Positions 1 through 9,414 of a DNA stretch of 64,000 nucleotides are shown here, piece after piece. The notes beneath the pieces are model-generated. The model saw only the letters and a list, made by a program, of their open reading frames with translations. It was not told where the DNA came from and did not search any database. Origin of the DNA: Calditrichota bacterium. GTDB lineage: Bacteria; Calditrichota; Calditrichia; Calditrichales; J004. Where the stretch lies: positions 124,001-188,000 of the forward strand of contig JABFGF010000002.1 in the NCBI GenBank assembly GCA_013112635.1. Direction: 5' to 3'. The position numbers and the translations under genes are program-made. The stretch's first letter is position 1; every line of letters starts with the position of its first letter.

Positions 1-1922
1 GCGGTCGTCACTCAGGGATTATAATCCCCAGTTATGGAGAAAGCCGGGTCGGTGGCCGATTTCTTGAGGGACTTGGCTATTATTGGGCACCCAATGATTA
101 TTTTGATGCTACTCTGCAAACAACTTTTTATGATAAACTAGGATTCACATTTCGCGGAAATGCCAATTATAAAGTTCGCTATCTTTTAGGCGGATCAGTA
201 TCCGGATCATATTTCCCAAAAGATCCATCAAGCGGCCAAAGAAGGGAACGCTGGAATTTTAGATTTAACCACCGCCAAACAATTGACCCTACTTTTACAA
301 TCAGCGGAAGCGGTAGTTTTTCCAGTGACAAAGATTTTCGGAGGGATACATCTCCAAGTTTTGCAGACAGGACAAGGCAAAATATAACCTCCAGCCTTAA
401 CATAAATAAAAGTTTCAAAGGCACAAAAAACAGCATGTCCATGTCTTTTACACACCAAAAAAACCTGCAGACAGATGAAACAGATTACACGCTACCGCGA
501 ATAACTTTCAGCCGCAGGCAAACGAGTATTTATGAAACAATAACAGGTAAACCTCTAGGATCAAAACGCTCCTGGTACCAGGATATTTATTTTTCTTACA
601 GCTCCAATACCTTGCGTAAAGGATCACATAAATTACAAATTACCCAAAACGACTCCCTGCCTGATGATACAACATATGTAGACAAGGTTTCATCCGGCAT
701 TCAACACAATTTACGATTCAATTCTCCACAAAAAATATTTAAGTATTTTAGCGTAAATCCCTCTGTTAATTATAATGAAGTCTGGGTTGATGAAATTACT
801 GAGGGTACATTAAACGAAGAAACCAATGCCATAGAAACATCACAGAAAAAAAAATTTGGTGTTCGCCGTACTTTTAACGCCAGTGTTGGTTTGCGAACAA
901 AACTTTACGGTATGTTTGAACCCAATATTGGTGAGCTAAAATTCATTCGCCACATTATTGATCCGTCTATCAGCATGACTTATACACCTGATTTTTCAAC
1001 TGATCAATATGGCTATTTTAATACAGTTTTAGACACAAATGGGAATATAAAAAAAGTTGATAAATTCCAGCGCTCCCCTTTTGGTGGAACTTCCAGTGGT
1101 GAATCACAAAGAATGAATATCAGTCTGGGCAACCTGTTTCAGGCAAAGTTTATTGATGAAGAAGGGAAAGAAGATAAGGTCGATTTTTTCAAGGCTAATT
1201 TTTCAACCAGCCATAACTTTCTTGCCGATTCTCTAAAATGGGGGCGGATTAGTTCATCTTTCAGTACAAAGATCTTTGGCCAAAATATTTCTGCACGGGC
1301 TACGCACAGTTTATACTCCCTAAGCAAAGATGGTACAAAAGAAGTCGATGAGTTTTTTTTCGAACAGGGTAACCTGCCGCGCCTGATCAGTTTCAACACT
1401 TCTTTCGGATACACAATTAACAATAAAACCTTTGCCGCAAAAGAAGACAAGGATAAAAATAAATCGCGACGTGATAAAAGAAATGGTGACAATGCTGAGG
1501 ATAAAACCAAAGCAGAGATTGACTCGCTTGATGAAGAGAATTTTGGACTTGATGGTTCTCTAAAAAAAGAACGGGACCAGACAAAAAAAATCGAACTGCC
1601 CTGGTCAACAACATTTAGGGTTAACTACACGCTGAGACCGGAAAATGAAAATGATCCGGAATCAATCAACCTAACTGCCTCAGCAAATTTTAAATTGACA
1701 AAAAACTGGAAAATCCGATGGAACGGTAGTTTTGATCTTGTAGAAAAAGACCTGGTCCATCACTCTTTTAATATCTATCGCGATCTGCATTGTTGGGAGA
1801 TGTCTTTTAACTGGCAACCGACTCAAAAATATTACAGCTTTCAGATCAATATAAAGGCGCCTAGTTTACAGGATATTAAAGTAACTAAGCACCCAAGTGC
1901 AAACACATATAATCGCTACTAA
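1..1922 (+). CDS. lptD: LptD-type outer-membrane LPS assembly protein (C-terminal part)
   Basis: The reading frame is open from base 3 to the stop, so the first ATG at 435 is internal and the gene begins upstream of the window. About 639 residues are visible. The part before 435 reads through the motifs IIIPSYG, GRFLEGLGYYWAPNDYFD and RGNANYKVRY, which are typical of the LptD/OstA C-terminal domain in FCB bacteria. The rest is rich in alternating aromatic and polar residues, as expected of outer-membrane beta strands. An acidic/basic low-complexity insert (EDKDKNKSRRDKR and following) lies around bases 1440-1600. LptD normally inserts lipopolysaccharide into the outer leaflet. The family call is firm; whether this copy is the essential LptD or a paralogue cannot be told. 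Confidence 0.82.
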   Translation, partial: GRHSGIIIPSYGESRVGGRFLEGLGYYWAPNDYFDATLQTTFYDKLGFTFRGNANYKVRYLLGGSVSGSYFPKDPSSGQRRERWNFRFNHRQTIDPTFTISGSGSFSSDKDFRRDTSPSFADRTRQNITSSLNINKSFKGTKNSMSMSFTHQKNLQTDETDYTLPRITFSRRQTSIYETITGKPLGSKRSWYQDIYFSYSSNTLRKGSHKLQITQNDSLPDDTTYVDKVSSGIQHNLRFNSPQKIFKYFSVNPSVNYNEVWVDEITEGTLNEETNAIETSQKKKFGVRRTFNASVGLRTKLYGMFEPNIGELKFIRHIIDPSISMTYTPDFSTDQYGYFNTVLDTNGNIKKVDKFQRSPFGGTSSGESQRMNISLGNLFQAKFIDEEGKEDKVDFFKANFSTSHNFLADSLKWGRISSSFSTKIFGQNISARATHSLYSLSKDGTKEVDEFFFEQGNLPRLISFNTSFGYTINNKTFAAKEDKDKNKSRRDKRNGDNAEDKTKAEIDSLDEENFGLDGSLKKERDQTKKIELPWSTTFRVNYTLRPENENDPESINLTASANFKLTKNWKIRWNGSFDLVEKDLVHHSFNIYRDLHCWEMSFNWQPTQKYYSFQINIKAPSLQDIKVTKHPSANTYNRY

Positions 1923-1938
1923 AACCAGTCTCAAACTT

Positions 1939-2553
1939 TTAAATGCTTAATCTGCGGTTAATAAAGTAATAAACTGTCCAAAGTCCCAACCCAATAAGTC
2001 CTAAATAAATTGCAAACAAAGGGTTGTGGCTCCATAACCAGCGTACACCATCATAATTATCCCAAGATACACTTCCAAAAGAAAAAGGCAGCGCAGTAAA
2101 AAAGATTGCAAATCCTATAATAACCGGGCGTAACCTTGCCATTTTTTTTGTTTTTTGTAATATTAAATATGCGATCCATAATCCTATCCCGACAACTCCA
2201 AAAGATATTGCATAAAGTGGATATTCATTAAATAACCAACGGGTTCCGACATTATTATCCCATGGCACTCCGCCAAAAGAAAAGGGGAGCATTGTAAAGA
2301 AAATAGCAAATCCCATAATCAGGGAGCGTACTCTAACCAGCTTTTTAGTTTTTTGGAGCGTTACCATTTCTTCCTCCTTATTTATGTTTTTTATTTCGAT
2401 CGATTCCAAATAAAGGTTTTGCTTTTTTGCCTCTTCTGCAAATTCCGGATGTTTACTGAAATAGCTTTCTATAATTTTTCTACTGTCAGCGCTTACTTCA
2501 TTTTCAAAATAAAGAGGCAATAAATCTCGGATAACTTCTTTTGTTATTTCCAT
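1939..2553 (-). CDS. Anti-sigma-factor-like membrane protein with a tandem-duplicated TM module
   Basis: About 204 residues. The N-terminus (ITKEVIRDLLPLYFENEVS) resembles anti-sigma N-terminal domains, but the His/Cys zinc ligands of zf-HC2 are absent. The rest is two copies of a ~66-residue unit: LVRVRSLIMGFAIFFTMLPF...GLWIAYLI and MARLRPVIIGFAIFFTALPF...GLWTVYYF. Each has two hydrophobic segments, giving four membrane spans. The start is placed at the ATG ending at 2553 because GGAGG lies six bases upstream; the earlier ATG at 2565 overlaps the stop of the sigma gene and sits within that Shine-Dalgarno. Role inferred from position just downstream of an ECF sigma gene: membrane tether or inhibitor of that sigma factor. 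Confidence 0.7.
   Translation of the reverse strand: MEITKEVIRDLLPLYFENEVSADSRKIIESYFSKHPEFAEEAKKQNLYLESIEIKNINKEEEMVTLQKTKKLVRVRSLIMGFAIFFTMLPFSFGGVPWDNNVGTRWLFNEYPLYAISFGVVGIGLWIAYLILQKTKKMARLRPVIIGFAIFFTALPFSFGSVSWDNYDGVRWLWSHNPLFAIYLGLIGLGLWTVYYFINRRLSI
1963..2358 (-). repeat. In-gene tandem duplication, two 198-bp units
   Basis: Bases 2161-2358 and 1963-2160 encode two adjacent 66-residue units of the anti-sigma-like protein. The units are in frame and similar along their whole length (for example GFAIFFTMLPFSFGGVPWDN against GFAIFFTALPFSFGSVSWDN). Confidence 0.85.
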
Positions 2554-2564
2554 TTTTTCCTCCA

Positions 2565-3047
2565 TTAATCTTCTAAATTTTTTAATAATTTTATTCGCCC
2601 ACGATGAATTTTAACTTTTACCAATGCCAAGCTGATATTTAAAGCTTTGCTTATTTCCTGATAACTCATTCCATTAAAAGAGCGCATAGCTATAGCACTT
2701 CTTTCCAGTTCCGGTAATATCTGCAGCGCCGTTAATGTTCTTTCCAAATCAGATTTACTTTCTATATTAGTCGCCAAGTCAGAAGGCTCGATAATTGATT
2801 CATCAAGCACTGTTTTTCTTTTATCTGCTTTAACTGATTTTAAATACAAATTCCGGGCAATAGTAAAAAGGTAGGCTTTTACAGTTTCTGTTTTTGTCTC
2901 TGTTCGTGCGGTCCACATTCGGATAAATGTTTCAGAGGTAATATCCTTTGCTTCATCATAGTTGGCACACAGCCACAGCGAAAACCTGAAAACATCTTCA
3001 GAGTATTTATTATAAACCTGTTTGAAATCCGTCATTTTAGCTTTCAT
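2565..3047 (-). CDS. ECF-type RNA polymerase sigma factor
   Basis: Sigma-70 region 2 is recognisable (FRFSLWLCANYDEAKDITSE, then TIARNLYLKSVKADKRK), as is region 4 (LPELERSAIAMRSFNGMSYQ, then ISKALNISLALVKVKIHRGR). The length of about 160 residues is normal for ECF sigmas. The frame is open upstream to 3092, but family alignment favours MKAKMTDF (3047) or the ATG at 3035; neither has a strong Shine-Dalgarno. The stop overlaps the next gene's first possible ATG by one base, so the two are one operon. A candidate promoter reads TGTAAC, 16 bases, TATATT just before the start. An autoregulated stress sigma is the likely role. Confidence 0.88.
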   Translation of the reverse strand: MKAKMTDFKQVYNKYSEDVFRFSLWLCANYDEAKDITSETFIRMWTARTETKTETVKAYLFTIARNLYLKSVKADKRKTVLDESIIEPSDLATNIESKSDLERTLTALQILPELERSAIAMRSFNGMSYQEISKALNISLALVKVKIHRGRIKLLKNLED

Positions 3048-3244
3048 GGCTATAATATACTTTCGAAGGAAAAAAGTTACACATTCTTGCAAAATATGTT
3101 TTAAAAACTTTGCTTGCTAGTGGGGTAATTCCATGGGGATTTTGTAAGAAACCAGGAAAGATTTAAATACTTATCACCAACATTTTCAGATAATCGTCCA
3201 CAACCTTGATGATGATGATAGAAATTGAAAGTGGTAGTTATTAA

Positions 3245-3349
3245 TTCTTTGGGATTGCAGTTTTACCTGATAAAGTAGATCAAATTGTTTATGTGGCCGA
3301 TACCGGTAATGACAGAATTTTGATGTTTAAAAAATCTAATGATTTATAA
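3245..3349 (+). pseudogene. Relic of an NHL-repeat propeller protein (last blade only)
   Basis: This frame reads GIAVLPDKVDQ then IVYVADTGNDRILMFKK and a stop. This is a textbook NHL blade (I-x-V-A-D-T-G-N-x-R-I). A stop lies in frame at 3242-3244, there is no start or Shine-Dalgarno, and no further blade is legible upstream in the 3100-3250 interval. It therefore looks like the C-terminal remnant of a deleted beta-propeller gene. The rest of the 3093-3371 gap shows nothing else recognisable. Confidence 0.5.
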
Positions 3350-3371
3350 ACAATCTCTATGCTAAATTTGA

Positions 3372-4622
3372 TTATTGTGGCCTTTGATAATCCTCTTTTA
3401 CCTGCATAAAAATCATACCAACACGGCTTTTTGAGTTTTTTAAATTGTTTACAACATCTTCAAAACGTTCATCCATAACTTCATTTGTTTTTTGCGAACT
3501 ACTGGCATGGCGAAAAATGACATTGTCCCATTGATCACGAATAATAATCCCCATATGCGCAGAAATAACCACTGGATTAGTTGTCACAATGGATACGATT
3601 TCTCCACCTTTTAAATTATTTTGAATTGCCAATAAATTTTTTGTCGGGATATAATCAACCGAAAATTTTTCCTTTTGAGAAGCCAGTTTAATTTCCTTAT
3701 CCGAAACGCCATTGTTTTTATAAAATTGTGGCCTGTCGATTGTCTTATTCATTTTACTTGTAAAGCCCTGCCCAACCTTCAAAGTCACGTCATCCAAAAG
3801 CCAATCATTATTTGGCAACCAGTCAGCAATTGTAAAATGGTTCCGTGACGTATAGCTAATTTCCCCATTATTGTAACGAATTTTCTGCAGATTATCATAC
3901 ATCTCCGGATAATTATCTGAAATTGCCAAGGCAAGGGTATGCTCACAAAATGTCATACAATCTGTGCGTGCAAAATCAATTGTCGGGTCAGGATCGATTT
4001 GGCTGCCGGCCCCTTCACCCAGGTTATAAATCAGATATGGTGTGCCCTTTCCAAGCTCTGAATATTTTTGAATGCGTTCATTTACAGAACTATATTTCTT
4101 ATTTCCATATTGCATCAAATCCGTAAACTCTGCAGCAACCATTTTATAGGTTGGCTTAATTTTTTCATTTGTATATTGAAATTTATATCGCAATCTCAGC
4201 GATTTGGCCATTGTACCCAAAACACTAAACACTCTAATATCTTTAGGGTATTCTTGTATAAAAGGATTGGGTTCATTTGCTTCAATAAATAATTTTATTG
4301 ATCTGTTTTGAGTACCGGCTATTAAGGCATGGGCAAAAAAGTAGCCATCATGGTAAACACCGTTTGGCAACTTGGTGCCTACAAGCTCCGGAATAAACAA
4401 AACGCTGCCAGGTAAAATCAATCGAGGATTTACAGCAATTGTTCGAAACGGGATTTTATTATACAAATTATAGTTTTTATCAAATTCAGTATTCTTAGAT
4501 GAAAAAAATGAAACACTAAAATTTTCACGATCATTATAAATTGAATTTGGATCAAACATTTTTTTATGATCCTGAGCGTTTAAAGAAGCGATAAAAAAAA
4601 TCGCCAACAAAATATTTTTCAT
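3372..4622 (-). CDS. Exported DUF1460 (amidase-like) protein with a 3D-like domain
   Basis: About 416 residues. The start is set at MKNILLAIFFIASLNAQ (4622), a clear signal peptide; the 27 upstream in-frame residues look like leader sequence. Residues ~57-115 resemble the 3D domain of cell-wall hydrolases (PFRTIAVNPRLILPGSVLFI, DGYFFAHALI), though only one of the three namesake aspartates seems kept. Residues ~175-410 match DUF1460, the N-acetylmuramoyl-L-alanine-amidase-like fold related to NlpC/P60: RTDCMTFCEH holds the probable nucleophile Cys222, NHFTIADWLPNN holds His262, and AHMGIIIRD follows. Probable periplasmic peptidoglycan remodelling; substrate unknown. Confidence 0.82.
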   Translation of the reverse strand: MKNILLAIFFIASLNAQDHKKMFDPNSIYNDRENFSVSFFSSKNTEFDKNYNLYNKIPFRTIAVNPRLILPGSVLFIPELVGTKLPNGVYHDGYFFAHALIAGTQNRSIKLFIEANEPNPFIQEYPKDIRVFSVLGTMAKSLRLRYKFQYTNEKIKPTYKMVAAEFTDLMQYGNKKYSSVNERIQKYSELGKGTPYLIYNLGEGAGSQIDPDPTIDFARTDCMTFCEHTLALAISDNYPEMYDNLQKIRYNNGEISYTSRNHFTIADWLPNNDWLLDDVTLKVGQGFTSKMNKTIDRPQFYKNNGVSDKEIKLASQKEKFSVDYIPTKNLLAIQNNLKGGEIVSIVTTNPVVISAHMGIIIRDQWDNVIFRHASSSQKTNEVMDERFEDVVNNLKNSKSRVGMIFMQVKEDYQRPQ

Positions 4623-4768
4623 TAATGACTCTCTATTTGTAATTGTGTTATTTCTGTTTAAATCCATGACAAAATATAAATTAAAAATAAAGTATAAACA
4701 CACTTCTTTTTGTCTATTGCATTTTTTATATTACAATACAATTTAAATTTAACTGCTCGGAGGAAAAA

Positions 4769-5851
4769 ATGGTTCGTAGAATTCACAATTTTAGCGCAGG
4801 CCCAGCAGCGCTTCCCCTTTCTGTTCTAGAAGAAGTCCAAAAAGATTTAGTTGATTACAAAGGAGAAGGCCTCTCCGTTATGGAAATGAGCCATCGCGGC
4901 AAGACTTTTGATGGAATAATTGTTGAAGCTCAAAACCTGATGAAGGAATTAATGGGAATTCCTGATGGATACAAGGTTCTTTTTATGCAAGGCGGAGCCA
5001 GTCTCCAGTTTGCGACCGTTCCAATGAACCTGCTAGGGGAAGGCCAATTTGCAGATTATATCAATACCGGTGCATGGTCAAAAAAGGCTATCGCAGAAGT
5101 AAAAAAATTAGGTTTGCAGCACAATGTAATCGCCTCCTCCGAAGATAAAAATTTTAATTATATCCCAACTGATTTTCATCTTGACAAAGATGCGGCTTAT
5201 CTTCATATGACATCAAACAACACAATATTTGGAACACAATGGCAAGAATATCCGGATACCGGTGTAATACCTTTGGTTTGTGACATGTCTTCTGATATAA
5301 ACAGCCGCGTTATTGATGTTAGTAAATTTGCAATGATTTACGCCGGGGCTCAAAAAAATATGGGACCATCCGGTGTGACAATCGTAATTATCCGTGAAGA
5401 CTTGCTAGAGAAAAGCCCGGCCAATTTACCAACTATGTGCAGTTATAAAATAATTGGTGATAAAGATTCCATGTATAACACACCGCCTACTTTTGGCATT
5501 TACATTATAAAACTTGTAATGGAATGGATGAAATCTTTGGGCGGAATTAAAGCTGTTGAAGAGATTAACAAAGAAAAAGGTGCGATACTTTATAATGCTA
5601 TTGACAGCAGCGATTTTTATCGAGGCACTGTAGAAATAAAAAGCCGTTCCTTAATGAATATTCCATTCCGTTTGCCATCTGAAGATTTGGAAAAACAATT
5701 TATTGCTGAAGCTTTAGAAAATGATATTAGTGGAGTAAAAGGACACAGGAGTGTTGGTGGAATTAGAGCATCAACCTATAATGCTGTGCCAATGAATTCT
5801 GTTAAGGCCTTGGTTGATTTTATGAAAGAATTTGAGCGTAAAAATGGATAA
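4769..5851 (+). CDS. serC: Phosphoserine aminotransferase
   Basis: The 360-residue length is typical of SerC. The N-terminus RRIHNFSAGPAALPLSVL and the block SVMEMSHRGK are diagnostic. The PLP-binding lysine is Lys196 in YAGAQKNMGPSG. It converts 3-phosphohydroxypyruvate plus glutamate to phosphoserine in cytosolic serine synthesis and may also act in pyridoxine synthesis. GGAGG sits eight bases before the ATG. A possible promoter (TTGTCT at 4710, 16 bases, TACAAT at 4732) lies upstream. No serA or serB is next to it, so it appears to be a single-gene unit with its own terminator downstream. Confidence 0.97.
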   Translation: MVRRIHNFSAGPAALPLSVLEEVQKDLVDYKGEGLSVMEMSHRGKTFDGIIVEAQNLMKELMGIPDGYKVLFMQGGASLQFATVPMNLLGEGQFADYINTGAWSKKAIAEVKKLGLQHNVIASSEDKNFNYIPTDFHLDKDAAYLHMTSNNTIFGTQWQEYPDTGVIPLVCDMSSDINSRVIDVSKFAMIYAGAQKNMGPSGVTIVIIREDLLEKSPANLPTMCSYKIIGDKDSMYNTPPTFGIYIIKLVMEWMKSLGGIKAVEEINKEKGAILYNAIDSSDFYRGTVEIKSRSLMNIPFRLPSEDLEKQFIAEALENDISGVKGHRSVGGIRASTYNAVPMNSVKALVDFMKEFERKNG

Positions 5852-5866
5852 ATAATTTTTGATTAT

Positions 5867-5895
5867 CGATTCCATCACTCAAAATGGTGGAATCG
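5867..5895. terminator. Hairpin between convergent serC and the lipoprotein operon
   Basis: An 11-bp stem (CGATTCCATCA / TGGTGGAATCG, one G-U pair) with a seven-base loop lies after serC. It is followed by GTTCTCTT rather than a pure T-run. It probably ends transcription from one or both sides. Confidence 0.55.
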
Positions 5896-5951
5896 GTTCT
5901 CTTAATCATAACCGGTGGCATCGGATTTCCTAATAACCACATTTTTAAATT

Positions 5952-7553
5952 CTATATTCTCTCTCGAAATGTTTTAGGTTCAACTACTATAATTCTACTT
6001 CCTTGAAGTATTAAAGTGTATTTACCATTAGGTGTCGTAAGAAATGAAGAAACACCCCAATTGTTATGGTAGAATCTTAGGTCCTTGGATATATATGTAT
6101 TATCGCTTAAATCAACAACACCCAAATCATAAGCAGAAGAATTTCTGTTGAGGTAATAAACTATATCCTCTTCATTTTCTCTGTGGCTAAAAGAATTAAA
6201 TCCTCCGCGAAATATTTTATCTGTGTAGGAATTAATATCGCCATTACTATCAATGATATAACCGTCTTTTTTATAAACCCATGTCACAAATTTCTCGCTA
6301 TTTTTATCAACCGCTATTTCGCCATAGCTTTCTTCACCTTCCAGTATTGTTTTAAATTGATTTGTCTCAGAATTATAGACATAATAGGGTCTTCCAGTAA
6401 TTACAGCATTTTTTCTTTTATTAAAACTGTATGGACTTGCGGTATTGAAAGCATCAATAGGTGTGCTAAATTTAGGATGTAAATAAAGCTTATCATTATT
6501 TTTGGAATCTAAAAAAGGGTAAGCATACGGAGAACTGCTGTAGCTTGTTTTAAGAATTGCAACACCATTTGACAAAAACGTTATTCTACTAGGTTTATAA
6601 CATGGAGATATTGAATGGCCTACTGTCATAGGATCAATATGTTTTAACTCATGCCCACTTTCGGGGTCAATCACGCTAATTCTGCTCCCTGTAAAACTCG
6701 CAATATATAGATATCCATTATATGGGTTAAAATCAGCATGTCTTGGTTCATAACTTAGATCAATGTTTTTTAAGATTTCCCATTTTTCCGTATCCATTAC
6801 AGTTATTTGATTTGGATCCTTCCTTAGAAGATATAGTTTAGGAGAGTTGTCTTCAAAAAAAGCATAAATAATTCCAAAATCAAAAACTATTTCTTTATAA
6901 TAAGTTTTAAAATAGATTTTGGTCTCATAAAGGTTTCCGGCAATATCTGAAACAGAAACATCAAGCCACCATTTTTTCCCAACACTCAAATTATTATAAG
7001 ACATCGTCAGCAGAGCAGAGTCTCCTGAAAATTGAGGGTTCAAATCAACATATGCGTGGCTTTGACCACTAATATGAAAATCATAATTTAAGATAGGTTC
7101 GCTAAACTTTACTGAGATTGGTTTTAAAACTTTATATGATATACTATCTTCAATTATGGAGCTATGCTCGATTGATGGTGCGATGTCGTCATGTATAATA
7201 TGAGTTATCACCGTATCGCTTGTTCTGTTATATTTGTCTTTAGCATACACTAACAGTTTATTTAATTGATTAGGTTTTAATGATACATCAAAATTAAAAT
7301 AATTATCTTCAATTTTTTGACTCAACTTTGTCTTTCCACCCTCACAGAAAACAGTTTTATGGCCATTTATTACTCCACTTACCCTGATTGTTTCTTGATT
7401 AGTATATTTCTCTGAAGGTAACCGCCAACCACCTTGTTGTAGTTTTAGGCTAGATATTGGTGGTTTTTCAGAATCAGTAGATAACTGACAAGAGAAAAAA
7501 ATGAAAATATAAAAGATGACTAAATTAGTTTTCCAATTCTTTTTACAACACAT
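5952..7553 (-). CDS. Propeller-type surface lipoprotein with an Ig-like N-terminal part
   Basis: 533 residues. A signal sequence ends in a lipobox-like IFFSC with Cys22. Residues ~40-215 look like beta-sandwich domains (VSVSDIAGNLYETKIYFKT is typical of Ig-like bacterial domains). From ~225 the pattern is that of a YncE-like beta propeller: ITVMDTEKWEILKNIDL, LYIASFTGSRISVIDPESG, TTPNGKYTLILQGSRIIVVE. It is the last gene of a three-gene operon, 34 bases after the preceding gene, with AAAGGA before the start. No enzyme motif is seen. Probable outer-membrane or surface-anchored protein; ligand unknown. Confidence 0.75.
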   Translation of the reverse strand: MCCKKNWKTNLVIFYIFIFFSCQLSTDSEKPPISSLKLQQGGWRLPSEKYTNQETIRVSGVINGHKTVFCEGGKTKLSQKIEDNYFNFDVSLKPNQLNKLLVYAKDKYNRTSDTVITHIIHDDIAPSIEHSSIIEDSISYKVLKPISVKFSEPILNYDFHISGQSHAYVDLNPQFSGDSALLTMSYNNLSVGKKWWLDVSVSDIAGNLYETKIYFKTYYKEIVFDFGIIYAFFEDNSPKLYLLRKDPNQITVMDTEKWEILKNIDLSYEPRHADFNPYNGYLYIASFTGSRISVIDPESGHELKHIDPMTVGHSISPCYKPSRITFLSNGVAILKTSYSSSPYAYPFLDSKNNDKLYLHPKFSTPIDAFNTASPYSFNKRKNAVITGRPYYVYNSETNQFKTILEGEESYGEIAVDKNSEKFVTWVYKKDGYIIDSNGDINSYTDKIFRGGFNSFSHRENEEDIVYYLNRNSSAYDLGVVDLSDNTYISKDLRFYHNNWGVSSFLTTPNGKYTLILQGSRIIVVEPKTFRERI

Positions 7554-7587
7554 AAACTAAATCCTTTTAATATTGAAACACGAAAAA

Positions 7588-9408
7588 CTATTCAACCCTG
7601 ATGCGATAGCCATTTGTAGATAACAAATAACCATTAACATAATAAAATGAAGTTTCAACCGGAATCATTAATTTTACTTTCTTCTCAAGATTTCCAGTTT
7701 GCATATTATAGATTTGAAAGTATCCACCTACGCTATAGCCAGCAATGGATTGATTATTGTTCACAACCTGAATATTAGCCAAAGTATATTCCGTTAAAAT
7801 ATTATTAATGATTTGATTTGTTTCTAGGTCGTATTCTTTAACTTCATTATTATTTGAATAAAAATAGCTGGAACGAATTGGATTAAAACAAAAATACTTT
7901 GAATTACCGATTGCCTTTTTTTGAATCAAAGTTCCATTTTCATATTTATGCACCCCGGAATTATGCCATCTTAACAATTGAAATCCATCACGAGCATAAG
8001 TTGATGTTAGTAATGGCCAAGGATTTGGCCAACCTTCTCCAATTACTGCTAGCGGCTCCGATTCTTCCGGATTAATAACAAAATACTTATCAGAATAAAC
8101 TGTAGGGGAAGAGTATGTCATAGTGCTGATATAAAGGAGTCCGCTTGAATTACATGCAATAGCTCCAACCAGAGATTGGTAACCTGTGAAATTTGGTAAG
8201 TAATAAGATTCTAAGGTATTTAGTGTTAGCGGATCGAGTTCAGAAAATCTATACTGATCTGTCTTAATAAACGCCTTCGAATTATCTAAAGCAATTGAAA
8301 ATGTCTCATTCCAGCTTCCATTTCTAACTTTTACAACGGAGAAATTATCAGAGTTAATTAGCGAAAGTTCGTCTGATATTAAATAAATCAATTTCGCATT
8401 TTCATTGTAATGTAACCTACTAAAAATCCAGCTATCTATACCAAGCGAAATTGTATCTGATGCTGTAGTGAAGGACCCTTTTCCTTTAGGAACATATTGA
8501 ACCCGATATTTTACTATATTCCCAAAGCCGAAATTGCTATCAACATAACTGGTATCAGAATTATCGTATAAACTTGCTATAGTTTCCCAATCTGAATGAG
8601 AAGGGTTTCCGACTTCCCGCATAACTTTATAATAATTAATAGCATTATAGAATATTGGTTTTGGCCATGTAATTTTCGCCAAATTTTCAGTATTGAGTGT
8701 TAAGTTAACACTTGCCTTTGGGTATGAAACCAATGTGTCCGGCCCTTGGTTTGTTTGCGTTTTTGCAGTTAAAGCAATACTGTAATAACGTATACCTGCA
8801 ATGTAGTCCGGAACATGCCAAAAAAGAGAATCCCGGTGATCAAATTCTTTAACTATATTTTCATCTTGCCACGTACCATAATCGATCACTTCAATTAATT
8901 CATAGCGATTAAAATCCGGGCCGTTATATCTTTCCCATTCAAGTCTCAATAAACCATTGTTTGAACGGATTGAAACAAGTTTTACTGGATCAGGGAGCCG
9001 ATTGTATATTTCAATATAACTATTATGCTCAAATTGAAAAGCCTCAGCATCAAGGTTGCTGGCAAGGCTTTTCCCATCTGTTGAAGTAATTACTTTTGCC
9101 TTTAACTCATATAGTCCATCCTCAAAGTTTTCTGTTTCTAAAATAAAAGTACTGTCATTAGAAATTGTTAATATTTCTTTTTTGTTTAAATAGACAGTTA
9201 TCTGGTAAATTTTCCTATTTGAACTAAATGTAAAATGATTTTCACCCCATATCACCATTGTATCTTGTGAACCCTGCAATGACAATAAAACATTAGTTGG
9301 AGTTGGTTGTGGTACATCATGAAAAATTGATCCAGTCGGGTTGTATTTAATTTTGTCGCAAGACAAACACAAAAGTGAAATGATCATGATAATTTTTGTA
9401 ATGTTCAT
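7588..9408 (-). CDS. Surface lipoprotein with fibronectin-like domains and a propeller
   Basis: 606 residues with a lipoprotein signal (IISLLCLSCDK, Cys17). Residues ~35-125 form an Ig-like region. Residues ~140-330 look like two fibronectin-III repeats (LVSIRSNNGLLRLEWERYNG; LAKITWPKPIFYNAINYYKV). The rest has propeller-like blades with short turns such as LSLINSDNFSVVKV and VVNNNQSIAGYSVGGYFQIY. AGGATATT precedes the ATG, and the start is six bases after the upstream gene. It shares architecture with its neighbour 5952-7553, suggesting an old duplication or a common surface complex. Function not recognised. Confidence 0.75.
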   Translation of the reverse strand: MNITKIIMIISLLCLSCDKIKYNPTGSIFHDVPQPTPTNVLLSLQGSQDTMVIWGENHFTFSSNRKIYQITVYLNKKEILTISNDSTFILETENFEDGLYELKAKVITSTDGKSLASNLDAEAFQFEHNSYIEIYNRLPDPVKLVSIRSNNGLLRLEWERYNGPDFNRYELIEVIDYGTWQDENIVKEFDHRDSLFWHVPDYIAGIRYYSIALTAKTQTNQGPDTLVSYPKASVNLTLNTENLAKITWPKPIFYNAINYYKVMREVGNPSHSDWETIASLYDNSDTSYVDSNFGFGNIVKYRVQYVPKGKGSFTTASDTISLGIDSWIFSRLHYNENAKLIYLISDELSLINSDNFSVVKVRNGSWNETFSIALDNSKAFIKTDQYRFSELDPLTLNTLESYYLPNFTGYQSLVGAIACNSSGLLYISTMTYSSPTVYSDKYFVINPEESEPLAVIGEGWPNPWPLLTSTYARDGFQLLRWHNSGVHKYENGTLIQKKAIGNSKYFCFNPIRSSYFYSNNNEVKEYDLETNQIINNILTEYTLANIQVVNNNQSIAGYSVGGYFQIYNMQTGNLEKKVKLMIPVETSFYYVNGYLLSTNGYRIRVE

Positions 9409-9414
9409 AATATC

